64,000 nucleotides of DNA from PALSA-1004 sp963804885 (GTDB lineage Bacteria; Pseudomonadota; Gammaproteobacteria; Burkholderiales; SG8-41). Position numbers and translations under genes: made by a program. The notes beneath the pieces were generated by a model that saw only the letters and a list, made by a program, of their open reading frames with translations, did no database searches and was not told the DNA's origin. The stretch is taken from NCBI GenBank assembly GCA_963804885.1, contig CAWDSF010000002.1, positions 434,001 through 498,000 on the forward strand, read 5' to 3'. Positions 56,058 through 64,000 of the stretch are shown here, piece after piece; within the stretch, counting starts at the first letter, position 1; each line of letters opens with the position of its first letter.

Positions 56058-57129
56058 TCAAGCGAATTCAAACCGCTCAAGCGTGCAGCGTGCGAGCGCA
56101 TCGCGGTCGAGCATGGGACGAAAGTCCGGATCGAGCACAATCGCGCCGCGCTCGAATTTGAGCGGGCTGGTAAGCAGCGGCGCAACCGGCTTCAGGAACC
56201 CGTTCATTTCGCCGGCATTATTGATGCGGCCGCGCGCGATGCAGGCTTCCATCCAGCAGCCGATTTCGCACGCAACGCCGTTGCCGAGCACGGGTTCCAT
56301 GCCGCAGTCGCGTATCGTGTCGATCGCCGCGGCGAGGCGGTCCAGGCCGCCCAGCTTCATCAGCTTGACTTTGATGTAGCGGGCAGCATTGAGATCGGCG
56401 GCGCGGCGGATGTCGTCAAGACCGTAAATGGATTCGTCGAGCATCATCGGCACCGGTGCAATGCGCGCGACGGCGCACGCGGAGTCCCAGTCGCCGGCCG
56501 CGCACGGTTGCTCGAAGAGTTCGATGCCCTGCGGATCGAGCGCCGCGACGAAACGGCACGCGTCGTCGCGCGTATAACCCTGGTTGGCGTCGAGGCGGAT
56601 GCGGCCGCGGCCACCGATGACCCGCTGCACGCGCTTGACCATCGCGGCGTCGGCGCAGGGCATCGAATCCGACTTTGACCTTGAGCGTCGTGAAGCCTTG
56701 CGCGAACAGTTGCAGCGCTTCTGCTTCGATCGCGGCGGTCTCGGTCGCATGCAATAGTCCCAGCACCGGTGCCCGGGTCAGTTGGCTCACTGCCAGCAGC
56801 GGATGGTTCGCCGCCATTTCCAGTGCAGTCTTGAATGCCGTGGCGGTAAACGGCGCAGTCGTGTAATGCGCTTCAAGGCGCCGCTCGATGTCGTCGATCT
56901 CGCGCCCCGCGTACTCGCTCGCGAGCGTTTGTGCGAGCGTCCAGCCGCCCGCTATCGTTTCATCGGTGTAGCCGGTCAGGTAAGTCGCTTCGCCGAGCCC
57001 TTGGTGCCCGTCCGCATCGCGCAATTCCACCACTACGGTGTCGAATGCATGCACGGGCCCGAACGACAGCCGGTACGGCGTGGAGAGCGGCACGCTCAGG
57101 CGATAAATCGCAAATTCTTTGATCTTCAT
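56058..57129 (-). CDS. Muconate-lactonizing/dipeptide-epimerase family enzyme (frameshifted in this sequence)
   Basis: The 356-residue enolase-superfamily protein has TLKVKVGFD with the KxK-type catalytic lysine, IRLDANQGY and the Mg ligands in ELFEQPC and MLDESIYG, then YIKVKLMKLGGL with the second lysine. The N-terminal capping domain starts MKIKEFAIYRLSVPLSTPYR. A surplus base at about 56660-56661 splits GFD from PCADAAMVKRV. The subgroup includes muconate cycloisomerases, dipeptide epimerases and N-acylamino-acid racemases, so the reaction is not fixed. Confidence 0.85.
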
Positions 57130-57171
57130 CGTGCGGCAACTCCGAGCAGGCGCCAAGTACGGCGCGCTGCC

Positions 57172-57177
57172 TATAAT
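57172..57177 (+). promoter_or_regulatory. TATAAT box between divergent genes
   Basis: TATAAT at 57172-57177 sits in CTATAATATAG, which also reads as TATATT on the minus strand. The gap separates the enolase-superfamily gene and the methyltransferase gene. Neither direction has a clear -35. Confidence 0.35.
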
Positions 57178-57216
57178 ATAGTGCTTCACCTATAACGCAG
57201 CGACAGGCCACTTGCC

Positions 57217-57759
57217 ATGCACGATGATGCACACGACGGAATCGATCAGCCGTCGGCCTGGGTACAGCGCTGGGCCGAACACATTCCGGCCGCAGGCCGG
57301 GTGCTCGACGTGGCGTGCGGCAGCGGCCGCCACGCGCGGTGGCTGGCCGCGCGCGGGCATCGCGTCGAAGCGGTCGATCGGGACAAAGACGCGTTGCGCA
57401 GTCTCGCCGGCATTCGTAACGTGACGACCCGCGAGGCGGATCTCGAGGGTGCCGCGTGGCCTTATTCCGGCGAGCAGTTCGACGCGATAGTCGTCGTCAA
57501 CTATCTGCACCGTCCGCTCCTGCCGTTGCTGTTGTCAGCGCTCGCGCCGCGCGGCGTCCTGATTTACGAAACGTTTGCCGTCGGCAACGAGCGCTATGGC
57601 AGGCCGCGCAATCCCGACTTTCTGCTGAAACCGGGCGAGCTGTTACAAATTGCGCACGGCCACCTCGAAGTCTTCGCCTACGAAAATCTCAAGCTCGATG
57701 CGCCGCGACCGGCAGTCGTGCAGCGCATCTGCGCCGTGAAAGGCGCGAGCGCGCATTAA
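57217..57759 (+). CDS. Class I SAM-dependent methyltransferase, TehB-like
   Basis: The 180-residue protein has motif I VLDVACGSGRHARWLAARGH, then VEAVDRDKDAL, IVVVNYLHRPLLP and a C-terminal FAYENLKLDAPRPAVVQRICAVK. It resembles TehB/SAM-binding small-molecule methyltransferases. The ATG at 57217 gives MHDDAHDGIDQ. It may be expressed together with the divergent enolase-superfamily gene, though the substrate is unknown. Confidence 0.85.
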   Translation: MHDDAHDGIDQPSAWVQRWAEHIPAAGRVLDVACGSGRHARWLAARGHRVEAVDRDKDALRSLAGIRNVTTREADLEGAAWPYSGEQFDAIVVVNYLHRPLLPLLLSALAPRGVLIYETFAVGNERYGRPRNPDFLLKPGELLQIAHGHLEVFAYENLKLDAPRPAVVQRICAVKGASAH

Positions 57760-57855
57760 ACGTCGAATTTTTCGCCGCCGGCTGCAACTTTTTGCCGGCT
57801 CACGCGTTCGTAAGTGGGAGGGGACAAGTGCCCGCTTTGGACTGCGACGACGATC

Positions 57856-58038
57856 ATGAACCCGGACAGCAACGACCAGCCGCCACCGCTCGCCTACGCG
57901 GACGAGGTGTTGTGCGCGAACTGGCATCCGCTGGTGCTGATGCTTGCCGAGCCGTTGACGCGCGTGCGCAAAACTGCGCTCGACGCAGTCGAAGCCGAAG
58001 ATTTGCTCGCCCGCCTATATTCCTGCCAGCAGGCTTAG
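57856..58038 (+). CDS. Short hypothetical protein
   Basis: This 60-residue polar protein (NDQPPPLAYADEVLCANWHP) shows no motif I can name. The reading frame is open back to 57814, but ATG 57856 gives the compact form. It lies between the TehB-like gene and dapA. It is too short to judge its reality from sequence alone. Confidence 0.45.
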   Translation: MNPDSNDQPPPLAYADEVLCANWHPLVLMLAEPLTRVRKTALDAVEAEDLLARLYSCQQA

Positions 58039-58217
58039 GACCGCGCCGGCTGCTCGATTGCCAGATGGTTGCCAAGTCCGGCGCCGGGGGTTCGAGCGCC
58101 GCGCGGCAGTCAGTTCCAAGCTTGTTCAGGGCGCCGCGCGAATGGGGTAGAATCCCCCGCTAAATCGCGCCGCAGTCGAGGCTGAGGCATGGCGATAACT
58201 TCAGGAATATCAGAAAC

Positions 58218-59102
58218 ATGGCACAGCTTAACGGCAGTATGGTCGCGATCGTCACGCCGATGCACGAAGACGGCGGTCTGGATCTTGACGCGTTCCGCAA
58301 ACTGATCGACTGGCATATCCAGGAAGGCACCGACGGGATCGTCGTCGTCGGCACGACCGGCGAATCGCCCACGGTCGATTTCGACGAGCATCACCGGCTG
58401 ATTAAGACTGCGGTCGAGCACGCGCGCAAGCGGGTGCCGATAATCGCCGGCACGGGTGCCAATTCGACGCGCGAGGCGATCGAGTTGTCGGCCTATGCGA
58501 AGCAGTCCGGCGCCGACGCGAGCCTCTCCGTCGTGCCCTATTACAACAAGCCCACGCAGGAGGGCCTTTACCGGCATTTCCGCGCGATCGCCGAAGCGGT
58601 CGATATTCCGCAGATTGTCTACAACGTGCCCGGGCGCACCGTGGCGGACCTGCAGACCGAGACCATGGTGCGGCTGGCCGAGTTGCCTAACATCATTGGC
58701 TTGAAGGATGCGACGGCGAACCTCGAGCGCGGCGCGGAGCTGTTGCGCCAGTTGCCGCCGCGTGTCGCGGTCTACAGCGGCGACGATGCGACTGGTCTCG
58801 CGTTGATGCTGCTCGGCGGCCGCGGCGTCATTTCGGTGACCGCCAATGTCGCGCCCCGGCTGATGCACGAAATGTGCGTCGCGGCGCTCAAGCCCGAGCC
58901 GGCGCGCGCGCGTGAGCTCAACAATCGGTTGATGGGATTGCATCGCCACCTGTTTGTCGAGGCGAATCCGATCCCGGTCAAATGGGCGGTGGCGAGCATG
59001 AAGCTCATGCAGCACGGCATCCGGCTGCCGCTGACGCCGCTGTCCGCGAATTATCACGAGGTCGTGCGCGGCGCCATGGCGCAGGCCGGCATCAATGCCT
59101 GA
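58218..59102 (+). CDS. dapA: 4-hydroxy-tetrahydrodipicolinate synthase
   Basis: DapA condenses pyruvate with aspartate semialdehyde in lysine and peptidoglycan synthesis. The 294-residue TIM barrel has GTTGES (45-50), the Schiff-base Lys163 in IIGLKDAT and the proton-relay Tyr135 in YNVPGR. The gap upstream (58039-58217) contains GGGGTAGAATCCCC, a small palindrome around a TAGAAT box, a possible -10. The stop overlaps the reading frame of bamC, whose signal begins just after. Confidence 0.97.
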   Translation: MAQLNGSMVAIVTPMHEDGGLDLDAFRKLIDWHIQEGTDGIVVVGTTGESPTVDFDEHHRLIKTAVEHARKRVPIIAGTGANSTREAIELSAYAKQSGADASLSVVPYYNKPTQEGLYRHFRAIAEAVDIPQIVYNVPGRTVADLQTETMVRLAELPNIIGLKDATANLERGAELLRQLPPRVAVYSGDDATGLALMLLGGRGVISVTANVAPRLMHEMCVAALKPEPARARELNNRLMGLHRHLFVEANPIPVKWAVASMKLMQHGIRLPLTPLSANYHEVVRGAMAQAGINA

Positions 59103-59112
59103 AGAAGCTGCA

Positions 59113-60261
59113 ATGAGCCTGTTGCCGCGTTGTAAAACCGCGCTCACGCTGGTCTTGGCGGTCGTGCTCGCTGCGTGCAGTGCGTTGCCCAAGCTCGAGA
59201 GCGACAGCGTCGAATACAAGTCCGCGTCGAAAAGCCGGCTGCCGGATTTGCGCGTGCCGCCCGATCTCACGAAGCCGACCACCGATGATCGCTATGCGGT
59301 GCCGGACACGAAGGGCGGCGCGCTGTTGTCCGATTACGACAAAGAGCGCAAGGCAGCCCCTGATCCCGCCAAGACCGCGGTGCTGCCGGCGCAAACCAAT
59401 GCGCACGTCGAGCGCTCCGGAAATACACGCTGGCTCGTCGTGCAGGGCGAGCCGGATGCCGTGTGGAACGTGGTCCGGGAGTTCTGGATGGAGGTGGGGT
59501 TCGTGATCGCGAGCGAAAACCCTGAAGCGGGCGTGATGGAAACGGACTATGCCGAGAGCCGCGCGAAGCTCGATGCCGGCGTAGTGCGCAACTTTCTCGG
59601 CCGCATTCTCGACAGCATCTCATCGACCGCCGAGCGCGATAAATTCCGCACCCGTCTGGAGCGCGGCACCGAGCCCGGCACGACCGAAATCTACGTGAGC
59701 CATCGCGGGATGGAAGAGGTGTACATCAACGAGGGCCGCAGCGACACGCGCTGGCAGCCGCGTCCGCCGGACCCCGATCTCGAAGCGGAGATGCTGCGGC
59801 GGCTGATGGCGCGCTTCGGCGTCCAGCAGGAGCGCGCGAAGACCGAGATCGCGCAGGCGAAGCCGCAGGGCCCCGCGCGCGCGACGCTCATCAAAGGCCA
59901 GGCCGGCGGCAGCATGCTTTCGGTGAACGACCAGTTCGATCGTGCGTGGCGGCGCATCGGCCTGGCACTCGATCGCGTCGGGTTTACAGTCGAAGACCGC
60001 GACCGCTCGAAAGGCATTTATTTCGTGCGCTACGTCGATCCGGATGCCGATAACAAAAGCACCCAGCCCAAGGGCGGCTTCCTGTCGAAGCTCAATCCCT
60101 TCAGCAAGGGCGAGAAGCCGGTGTCGAAAGAGCAGTTTCGTATTCAGGTCAAAGACGCGAACGCGATCAGTGAAGTCAGCGTGCTCAACAAAGACGGCGG
60201 CGAAGAAAAATCGGACACGGCGAATCGCATTCTCACGCTGCTCTACGAGCAACTCAAGTGA
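59113..60261 (+). CDS. bamC: Outer-membrane assembly lipoprotein BamC
   Basis: BamC is an accessory lipoprotein of the BAM complex. The 382-residue protein has a lipobox (VVLAAC), a flexible N-terminal segment (LPKLESDSVEYKSA) that in E. coli binds BamD, and two helix-grip domains, RWLVVQGEPDAVWNVVREFW and GFTVEDRDRSKGIYFVRYVD. The dapA-bamC pairing is conserved. ATG 59113 is preferred over an upstream start overlapping dapA. Confidence 0.92.
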   Translation: MSLLPRCKTALTLVLAVVLAACSALPKLESDSVEYKSASKSRLPDLRVPPDLTKPTTDDRYAVPDTKGGALLSDYDKERKAAPDPAKTAVLPAQTNAHVERSGNTRWLVVQGEPDAVWNVVREFWMEVGFVIASENPEAGVMETDYAESRAKLDAGVVRNFLGRILDSISSTAERDKFRTRLERGTEPGTTEIYVSHRGMEEVYINEGRSDTRWQPRPPDPDLEAEMLRRLMARFGVQQERAKTEIAQAKPQGPARATLIKGQAGGSMLSVNDQFDRAWRRIGLALDRVGFTVEDRDRSKGIYFVRYVDPDADNKSTQPKGGFLSKLNPFSKGEKPVSKEQFRIQVKDANAISEVSVLNKDGGEEKSDTANRILTLLYEQLK

Positions 60262-60350
60262 GGAGAGAGGCGTGAGGAGCGAGGGGTCCAACGCCCGAAC
60301 TCTCGATCCGGCGCCCTCCGGTCCACCTCACTCCTCTTCACCACTCACGT
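60259..60350. repeat. Purine-rich intergenic hairpin, copy C
   Basis: The left arm (about 60259-60287) contains GAGGAGAGAGGCGTGAGGAG-type units. The right arm (about 60326-60350) has the complementary CTCACTCCTCTTCACC pattern. It separates bamC from the metallo-hydrolase gene and resembles the elements near 185 and 19895. Pairing is imperfect. Confidence 0.5.
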
Positions 60351-60363
60351 ATTACCGCTCGTG

Positions 60364-61132
60364 ATGCGTTTCGCGTCATTAGGCAGCGGCAGCGAAGGCA
60401 ATGGTCTCCTGCTTGAAGTCGGCGCGACGCGCGTACTTGCGGACTGCGGATTCGCGCTCGAGCGAAACCGTGGCTCGCCTCACGCGCCTGGGCGTAACAG
60501 CGGATTCGCTCGATGCCATCCTGATTACCCACGAGCACGACGATCACGTCGGCGGCGCCGCCCGGCTGGCACGCAAATTCAATATCCCGGTGTGGGTCAC
60601 GCACGGTACTTTGCAGGCGGCGGGCAAGGCGCTCGCCGCGGTCGAGGAGGTCAGAATTTTCGATTGCCATCAGCGCTTCGCGGTGGGCGACATCGAGATC
60701 GAGCCGTACACGGTGCCGCACGACGCGCGCGAGCCTTCGCAATTCGTTTTCAGCGACGGCGCATGCCGGGTCGGCTTGTTGACCGATGCCGGATCGCTGA
60801 CCGCCCACATGCAGTCCGTGCTGAGCGGTCTCGACGCGTTGATACTCGAGTGCAACCACGATCTCGATATGTTGTGGGACAGCGGCTATCCGCAGCGCCT
60901 CAAAGAGCGCATCGCCGGCAAATTCGGGCACCTCGACAATCACACGGCGGCGGAGCTGCTGACCTTGATCGATTGCCGCCGGTTGAAGCATCTGGTGGCG
61001 GCGCACCTGAGCAAGCAAAACAATACGCCCGAACTGGCGCGCGCGGCGCTGGCGCGGGGGCTCAACTGCGAGCTCGAGTGGGTGGGCGTGGCTACCCAGA
61101 GCGACGGCTTTGCCTGGCGCGAGGTGGGCTGA
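60364..61132 (+). CDS. Metallo-beta-lactamase-fold hydrolase, YycJ-like (frameshifted in this sequence)
   Basis: The MBL fold is set by the N-terminal RFASLGSGSEGNGLLLEVG, then ITHEHDDHVGG (the HxHxDH zinc site) and DALILECNHDLDML. Late HLSKQNNTPELA matches the YycJ/WalJ group, some of which cut DNA. A surplus base at about 60460 splits DCGFAL from SETVARL. Corrected, it is about 255 residues. The nearby terminator separates it from the facing lipoprotein gene. Confidence 0.86.
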
Positions 61133-61170
61133 TCAGCGGAGCCGGGATGGTTTAAACGAAATGCGGGCGA

Positions 61171-61200
61171 AAAAAAGCCGGCTCAAGAGCCGGCTTTTTT
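61171..61200. terminator. Bidirectional terminator between convergent genes
   Basis: GCCGGCTC (61177-61184) pairs perfectly with GAGCCGGC (61187-61194) across a two-base loop. A run of A precedes it and a run of six T follows it, so it can stop transcripts from both sides. Confidence 0.9.
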
Positions 61201-61215
61201 ACGCAGCAATGACGA

Positions 61216-61471
61216 TTAACCCGGTTGCTTCGGATCTTTCTTGGTATCGCCGGTCGGCGCGGCGGGCGTCGACTTGGCGTCGTCAGCCTTCGGCGCGTCC
61301 GCTTTCATGGCGTCCGCCGGGGCGCGGCGCCGGTGCAGGTGCAGGTGCCGGTGCCGGCGTGGCGGCGGGCGCGGGAGCGGGTGCTGGTTGTTTGGGGGCG
61401 GGCGCGGGTTTTTCGCCGCAGGCGGTCAAGCCGACCGCCAGTAACGCGGCAATCAGAAACGAACGATTCAT
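61216..61471 (-). CDS. Small proline/alanine-rich lipoprotein (frameshifted in this sequence)
   Basis: The 84-residue lipoprotein starts MNRSFLIAALLAVGLTAC with a lipobox, followed by a PA-repeat linker (APAPAPAATPAP) and a charged tail (DAKSTPAAPTGDTKKDPKQ). A surplus base near 61319-61328 cuts the tail off; removing it gives the tail and stop at 61216. AAGGAAAA precedes the ATG. The role is unknown; low-complexity linkers suggest a spacer anchored in a membrane. Confidence 0.72.
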
Positions 61472-61597
61472 GGTTTTTCCTTTAACTTGAGAATGGATAC
61501 GATAGATAGTTAGGAGATTTGGCATGACCTGGTAATGCCGGGCCAACCAAGTCACGAATTGTAGCCTTATTCACCTGTCATTTCCAGCGCAGGCACG

Positions 61598-62149
61598 CTA
61601 TAAACCGATGGTCGTCGCCGCCACGGCCGGCGCCGAGGCTGCCCAGATTTCGTCGAAGCGCTTGATCAATAAACTGGTCGCCGCCACGTCGCCGATTGTG
61701 GCTTCGCCACGGATGTCGGTGTAATGAAACCGGCGCACGAAGCGGGTGTCGTCCGCCACGGCGAATGGATCGTACACGCGCCGTGCTGCCTGCAGGGTCT
61801 GATGGATGGCGATTCCGTGGCTGAAGCGCTTGAGCAGCATCATGAGCCGCGGGCAGTCGCGCACGATGTGCGTGGTTTCGTGCAATACGATCCTGACGCG
61901 GTTGGTCCGCCGCGCGAGCAAAAACTGCGCGAGCAGCTCGTGGCGCCCCGGAGAGTTGAAGTTGCGCCCGATGCTTTTGTCGAATATGCGCACCGTGTGG
62001 GTCGCGTTCGCAAGCAGCTCGTCGAGGGCCGCGTCGTAGGCGGCGAGCCCTTCGAGCTTGCGTTCGCCGGGCATGCGGTCTGGCGGTACTGGCAGCATCT
62101 GACGGTTGTGATCGGCTGATTTCGGAGTCCGTAGTCGCGCGCATTCCAT
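61598..62149 (-). CDS. Protein of unknown function, possibly phospholipase D-like
   Basis: This 183-residue protein contains AYDAALDELLANATHTVRIFDKSIGRNF, LLARRTNRVRIVLHETTHI and a C-terminal DDTRFVRRFHYTDIRGEATIG. The stepwise beta/alpha pattern resembles small PLD-like domains seen in regulators of stress or membrane, but no HKD catalytic motif is present, so activity cannot be inferred. It starts 12 bases after the RoxA gene stop. Confidence 0.5.
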   Translation of the reverse strand: MECARLRTPKSADHNRQMLPVPPDRMPGERKLEGLAAYDAALDELLANATHTVRIFDKSIGRNFNSPGRHELLAQFLLARRTNRVRIVLHETTHIVRDCPRLMMLLKRFSHGIAIHQTLQAARRVYDPFAVADDTRFVRRFHYTDIRGEATIGDVAATSLLIKRFDEIWAASAPAVAATTIGL

Positions 62150-62161
62150 GCGCTTCGGGTA

Positions 62162-63274
62162 TTAACTGCCTAATTCAATATAGCCCGCCCGGTACCATTC
62201 GTAAAGCAACGCACGCGTCGCGGCATTGATGCGCGTCAGTGCCGGCAATCCGCGCGTGTCGGCAAGGCGGTGCAATACCGCCGCGGAAGCGGCGGGAGTC
62301 ACTGCGGTTTCGCTATTGATGAATATTTTTTTGCCGGACGTCAGCATGCGGGTCGGCAGCGCGAGGCGCACGCCGCGGGCATGCGCGAGCGCCGCAAAGC
62401 GCGGCGCCGAAATGCGGCGGGCGCTTCGAAACACCGCGCCCGGACGCGGTTCGGTCAAATACTCGCCGACGCAGCGCTCGATATCCGCCGTAGTCCATTT
62501 TAGCGATGCAAGCATCGTTTCGATTTTATGCAGCATGTCAGGACCGATTGCGCCGGCGCGTCGCTGGGGTTTCAACCGGGGATCACGATAGATTTGATCC
62601 GCCCGCGGTTGATCGCGCAAAAAATCGAGGAAGCGCTCAATAATCTCCTGGCGGCCGGGAGCGCGAAAACCGACCGACCATGTGATGCAGTCGTCAAGCG
62701 CGACGCCGTGGTGCGCATACCGTGGCGGCAGGTACAGCACGTCGCCGGCCTCTACTGTCCATTCCCGTTGCGCGCGGAAGCGGCGCAGTATTTTCAACGG
62801 GGCACCCGGCACGAGCTCCAGGTCACGCTGGGCGCTGATCTGCCAGCGGCGCGTGCCTGCGCCCTGCACGAGCGCGACGTCGTAGCTGTCGAAATGGGGT
62901 CCGACGCTGCCGCCCGGCGCTGCATAGCTCACCATCACATCGTCATGCCGCGCGTACGGGATGAAATCGAAAGCCTGCTGCAGTTCGCGCGCACAGGGCA
63001 GAACGGATTCAAGCCCGTTTACGAGCAGCGTCCACTCGCGCGGCGGCAGGTGCATGAGGTCGCGCCGGCGAAAAGGGCCGTGCTCGACGCGCCATGACTT
63101 GCGCGCGCCCGTCACCAGGCGGGACTCGACGTCGTCGCGGCAAGCGAGTTCGAAAATTTGCGCGCGCGCGAGCACGTTGGCGAAGCGCGGCAACGCGCCG
63201 CGCGCGAACAGCGGTTTTTTTTGCCAGTATCGCGCGAGGAACGTACGCGCGTCCGGTAGACTGCTCGTCATCAT
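62162..63274 (-). CDS. roxA: Ribosomal protein uL16 3-hydroxylase RoxA
   Basis: The 370-residue JmjC-type cupin has VGPHFDSYDV with Fe ligands His127 and Asp129, His188 in YAHHGVA, and YLPPRYAHHGV before it. The N-terminal FLARYWQKKPLFARGA and the C-terminal winged-helix region fit YcfD/RoxA, which hydroxylates an arginine of ribosomal protein uL16 with Fe(II) and 2-oxoglutarate. The start at 63274 is used. Confidence 0.93.
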   Translation of the reverse strand: MMTSSLPDARTFLARYWQKKPLFARGALPRFANVLARAQIFELACRDDVESRLVTGARKSWRVEHGPFRRRDLMHLPPREWTLLVNGLESVLPCARELQQAFDFIPYARHDDVMVSYAAPGGSVGPHFDSYDVALVQGAGTRRWQISAQRDLELVPGAPLKILRRFRAQREWTVEAGDVLYLPPRYAHHGVALDDCITWSVGFRAPGRQEIIERFLDFLRDQPRADQIYRDPRLKPQRRAGAIGPDMLHKIETMLASLKWTTADIERCVGEYLTEPRPGAVFRSARRISAPRFAALAHARGVRLALPTRMLTSGKKIFINSETAVTPAASAAVLHRLADTRGLPALTRINAATRALLYEWYRAGYIELGS

Positions 63275-63370
63275 TCGATTATAACGTGCTGATTACAATT
63301 GTTCGCGGTGGGATGATGCGGCGGACCGCGCAGCGCGCGCGGTGAATTATTAATCGTGACGTCCACCGTA

Positions 63371-63397
63371 TTGACAGAGGCGGTACTTTGCTACAAT
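63371..63397 (+). promoter_or_regulatory. Candidate sigma-70 promoter for bcp
   Basis: TTGACA (63371-63376) and TACAAT (63392-63397) are 15 bases apart, slightly short. A transcript from here would start about six bases before ATG 63410. Confidence 0.55.
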
Positions 63398-63409
63398 AAA
63401 TCCGTGACT

Positions 63410-63910
63410 ATGCAGACTGAATGCGGAGCGCTGAAGTTGCAGGCCGGTCAGGCGGCCCCGGGTTTCGATTTGCCTGACGCCGAAATGGAAGCGGTCAGCC
63501 TCGCCGGTTTTCACAAGCAGAAAACCGTCGTGCTTTATTTTTATCCGCGCGACGACACCCCGGGTTGCACGCTCGAGGCGATCGAGTTCAGCGATCTGCA
63601 GGAGGACTTCGCGCGTCTTAACGCAGTCGTCATCGGCGTCAGCATGGACGATTGCCTGAGCCACAGCGCTTTTCTGGACAAGCACGGTCTCGCGGTGCAG
63701 TTGCTGGCGGACGTCGACGGCGAGGTTTGCACTAATTACGGTGTGTTGCAGGAAAAAGAACACGAAGGCAGGAAGAAGACCTGCATCCAGAGGTCGACTT
63801 TCATCATAGGCAAGGACGGCATGTTGAAGCATGTGCTGTACGGGGTGAGCCCGCGCGGCCATGCGGCGCAAGTGCTGGAACTCATAAAAGGCTTGGGAAA
63901 ATGCAAGTAG
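63410..63910 (+). CDS. bcp: Thiol peroxidase Bcp (peroxiredoxin Q)
   Basis: Bcp reduces peroxides with a peroxidatic cysteine. In this protein it is Cys53 in DDTPGCTLEAIEF. GQAAPGFDLPDAEME and FIIGKDGMLKHVLYGVSP fit the family. The ATG at 63410 lacks a ribosome-binding site and lies almost on the promoter. A TTG at 63437 has GGAG eight bases upstream and would give MQAGQAAPGFDL, the more typical N-terminus. Its stop overlaps slyD by ten bases. Confidence 0.93.
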   Translation: MQTECGALKLQAGQAAPGFDLPDAEMEAVSLAGFHKQKTVVLYFYPRDDTPGCTLEAIEFSDLQEDFARLNAVVIGVSMDDCLSHSAFLDKHGLAVQLLADVDGEVCTNYGVLQEKEHEGRKKTCIQRSTFIIGKDGMLKHVLYGVSPRGHAAQVLELIKGLGKCK

Positions 63911-64000
63911 CGCAGGACACGGTGGTATCGCTGAATTACGAGTTGTTGAATTCCGAGGGAGAGCTGATCGAGAAAACCGAGGAGCCGATCGAGTATCTGC
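63901..64000 (+). CDS. slyD: FKBP-type peptidyl-prolyl isomerase SlyD, start (partial)
   Basis: The first 33 residues, MQVAQDTVVSLNYELLNSEG followed by ELIEKTEEPIEYL, match the N-terminus of the SlyD-type FKBP, a folding factor and metallochaperone. The rest lies beyond the window. It overlaps the last ten bases of bcp, so the two are co-translated. Confidence 0.88.
   Translation, partial: MQVAQDTVVSLNYELLNSEGELIEKTEEPIEYL

Noticed and set aside
58140..58165. Sigma-70 promoter for dapA with TTGTTC and TAGAAT
   Set aside because: The spacing between the two boxes is 20 bases, too long. The TAGAAT box is noted only as a possible -10.
61319..61440. Short tandem repeat or CRISPR-like array near 61.4 kb
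   Set aside because: The repetition is the PA-rich linker of a small lipoprotein, with no spacers.

Overview
The window is a continuous stretch of GC-rich chromosome, almost certainly from a betaproteobacterium. The gene order glyA-nrdR-ribD-ribE-ribBA-ribH-nusB-thiL-pgpA, pncC-recA-recX-alaS, the waaF/zinc-finger/ilvE group, the DUF1841-nth pair and a homospermidine synthase all fit that group. I recognise no tRNA, rRNA, insertion sequence, prophage or CRISPR array. No stretch without a gene exceeds 300 bases.

Layout. 1-9.5 kb (+ strand): end of glyA, the nrdR repressor, the riboflavin operon, nusB, thiL, pgpA, a glycosyltransferase-like gene, pncC, recA and recX. 9.5-21.1 kb: a methyltransferase facing alaS, a thioesterase, then a long minus-strand run with a phosphohexomutase, a YheT-type hydrolase, a class II aldolase with a TcuA-like flavoprotein, an NTF2-like protein, heptosyltransferase WaaF, a zinc-ribbon protein and ilvE. 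21.3-34.2 kb: a membrane adenylate cyclase, glnE, and a plus-strand block yhdP/nitrilase/tldD/greB/GT41 glycosyltransferase. 34.2-45.3 kb: a DAHP synthase, an orphan cyclic-nucleotide-binding protein, B12 genes (btuF-like and adenosyltransferase), a TauE/SafE exporter with a small partner, two monohaem cytochromes, nth, a GGDEF protein, an RnfB-like ferredoxin and both N-end-rule aminoacyl transferases (bpt, aat). 45.4-52.4 kb (- strand): two sodC paralogues, one without metal ligands, and a compact five-gene unit: CoA-acylating aldehyde dehydrogenase, AMP-forming acyl-CoA ligase, DUF599 membrane protein, SAF-domain oxidoreductase and an unusual Tat-exported Rieske protein. 52.5-64 kb: quinone oxidoreductase, homospermidine synthase, a TauD-type dioxygenase, an enolase-superfamily enzyme, dapA-bamC, a metallo-beta-lactamase-fold protein, a RoxA-type oxygenase, bcp and the start of slyD.

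Many otherwise intact genes carry single-base indels. I count about 19 events, nearly all +1, in ribD, ribE, thiL, recX, alaS, the YheT hydrolase, tldD, the GT41 gene, the acyl-CoA ligase, the enolase-superfamily gene, the metallo-hydrolase and a small lipoprotein. They share no motif and most are not in homopolymers, so I read them as sequence error rather than biology. Boundaries of these genes are given across the breaks.

The most interesting material is the five-gene unit at 46.6-52.4 kb, possibly sulfonate or organic-acid metabolism, with its wide-spaced Rieske protein. Next are the metal-free SOD paralogue beside an intact sodC, a TTGATTGAT inverted repeat in front of the adenylate cyclase, and a purine-rich intergenic hairpin seen at three places.
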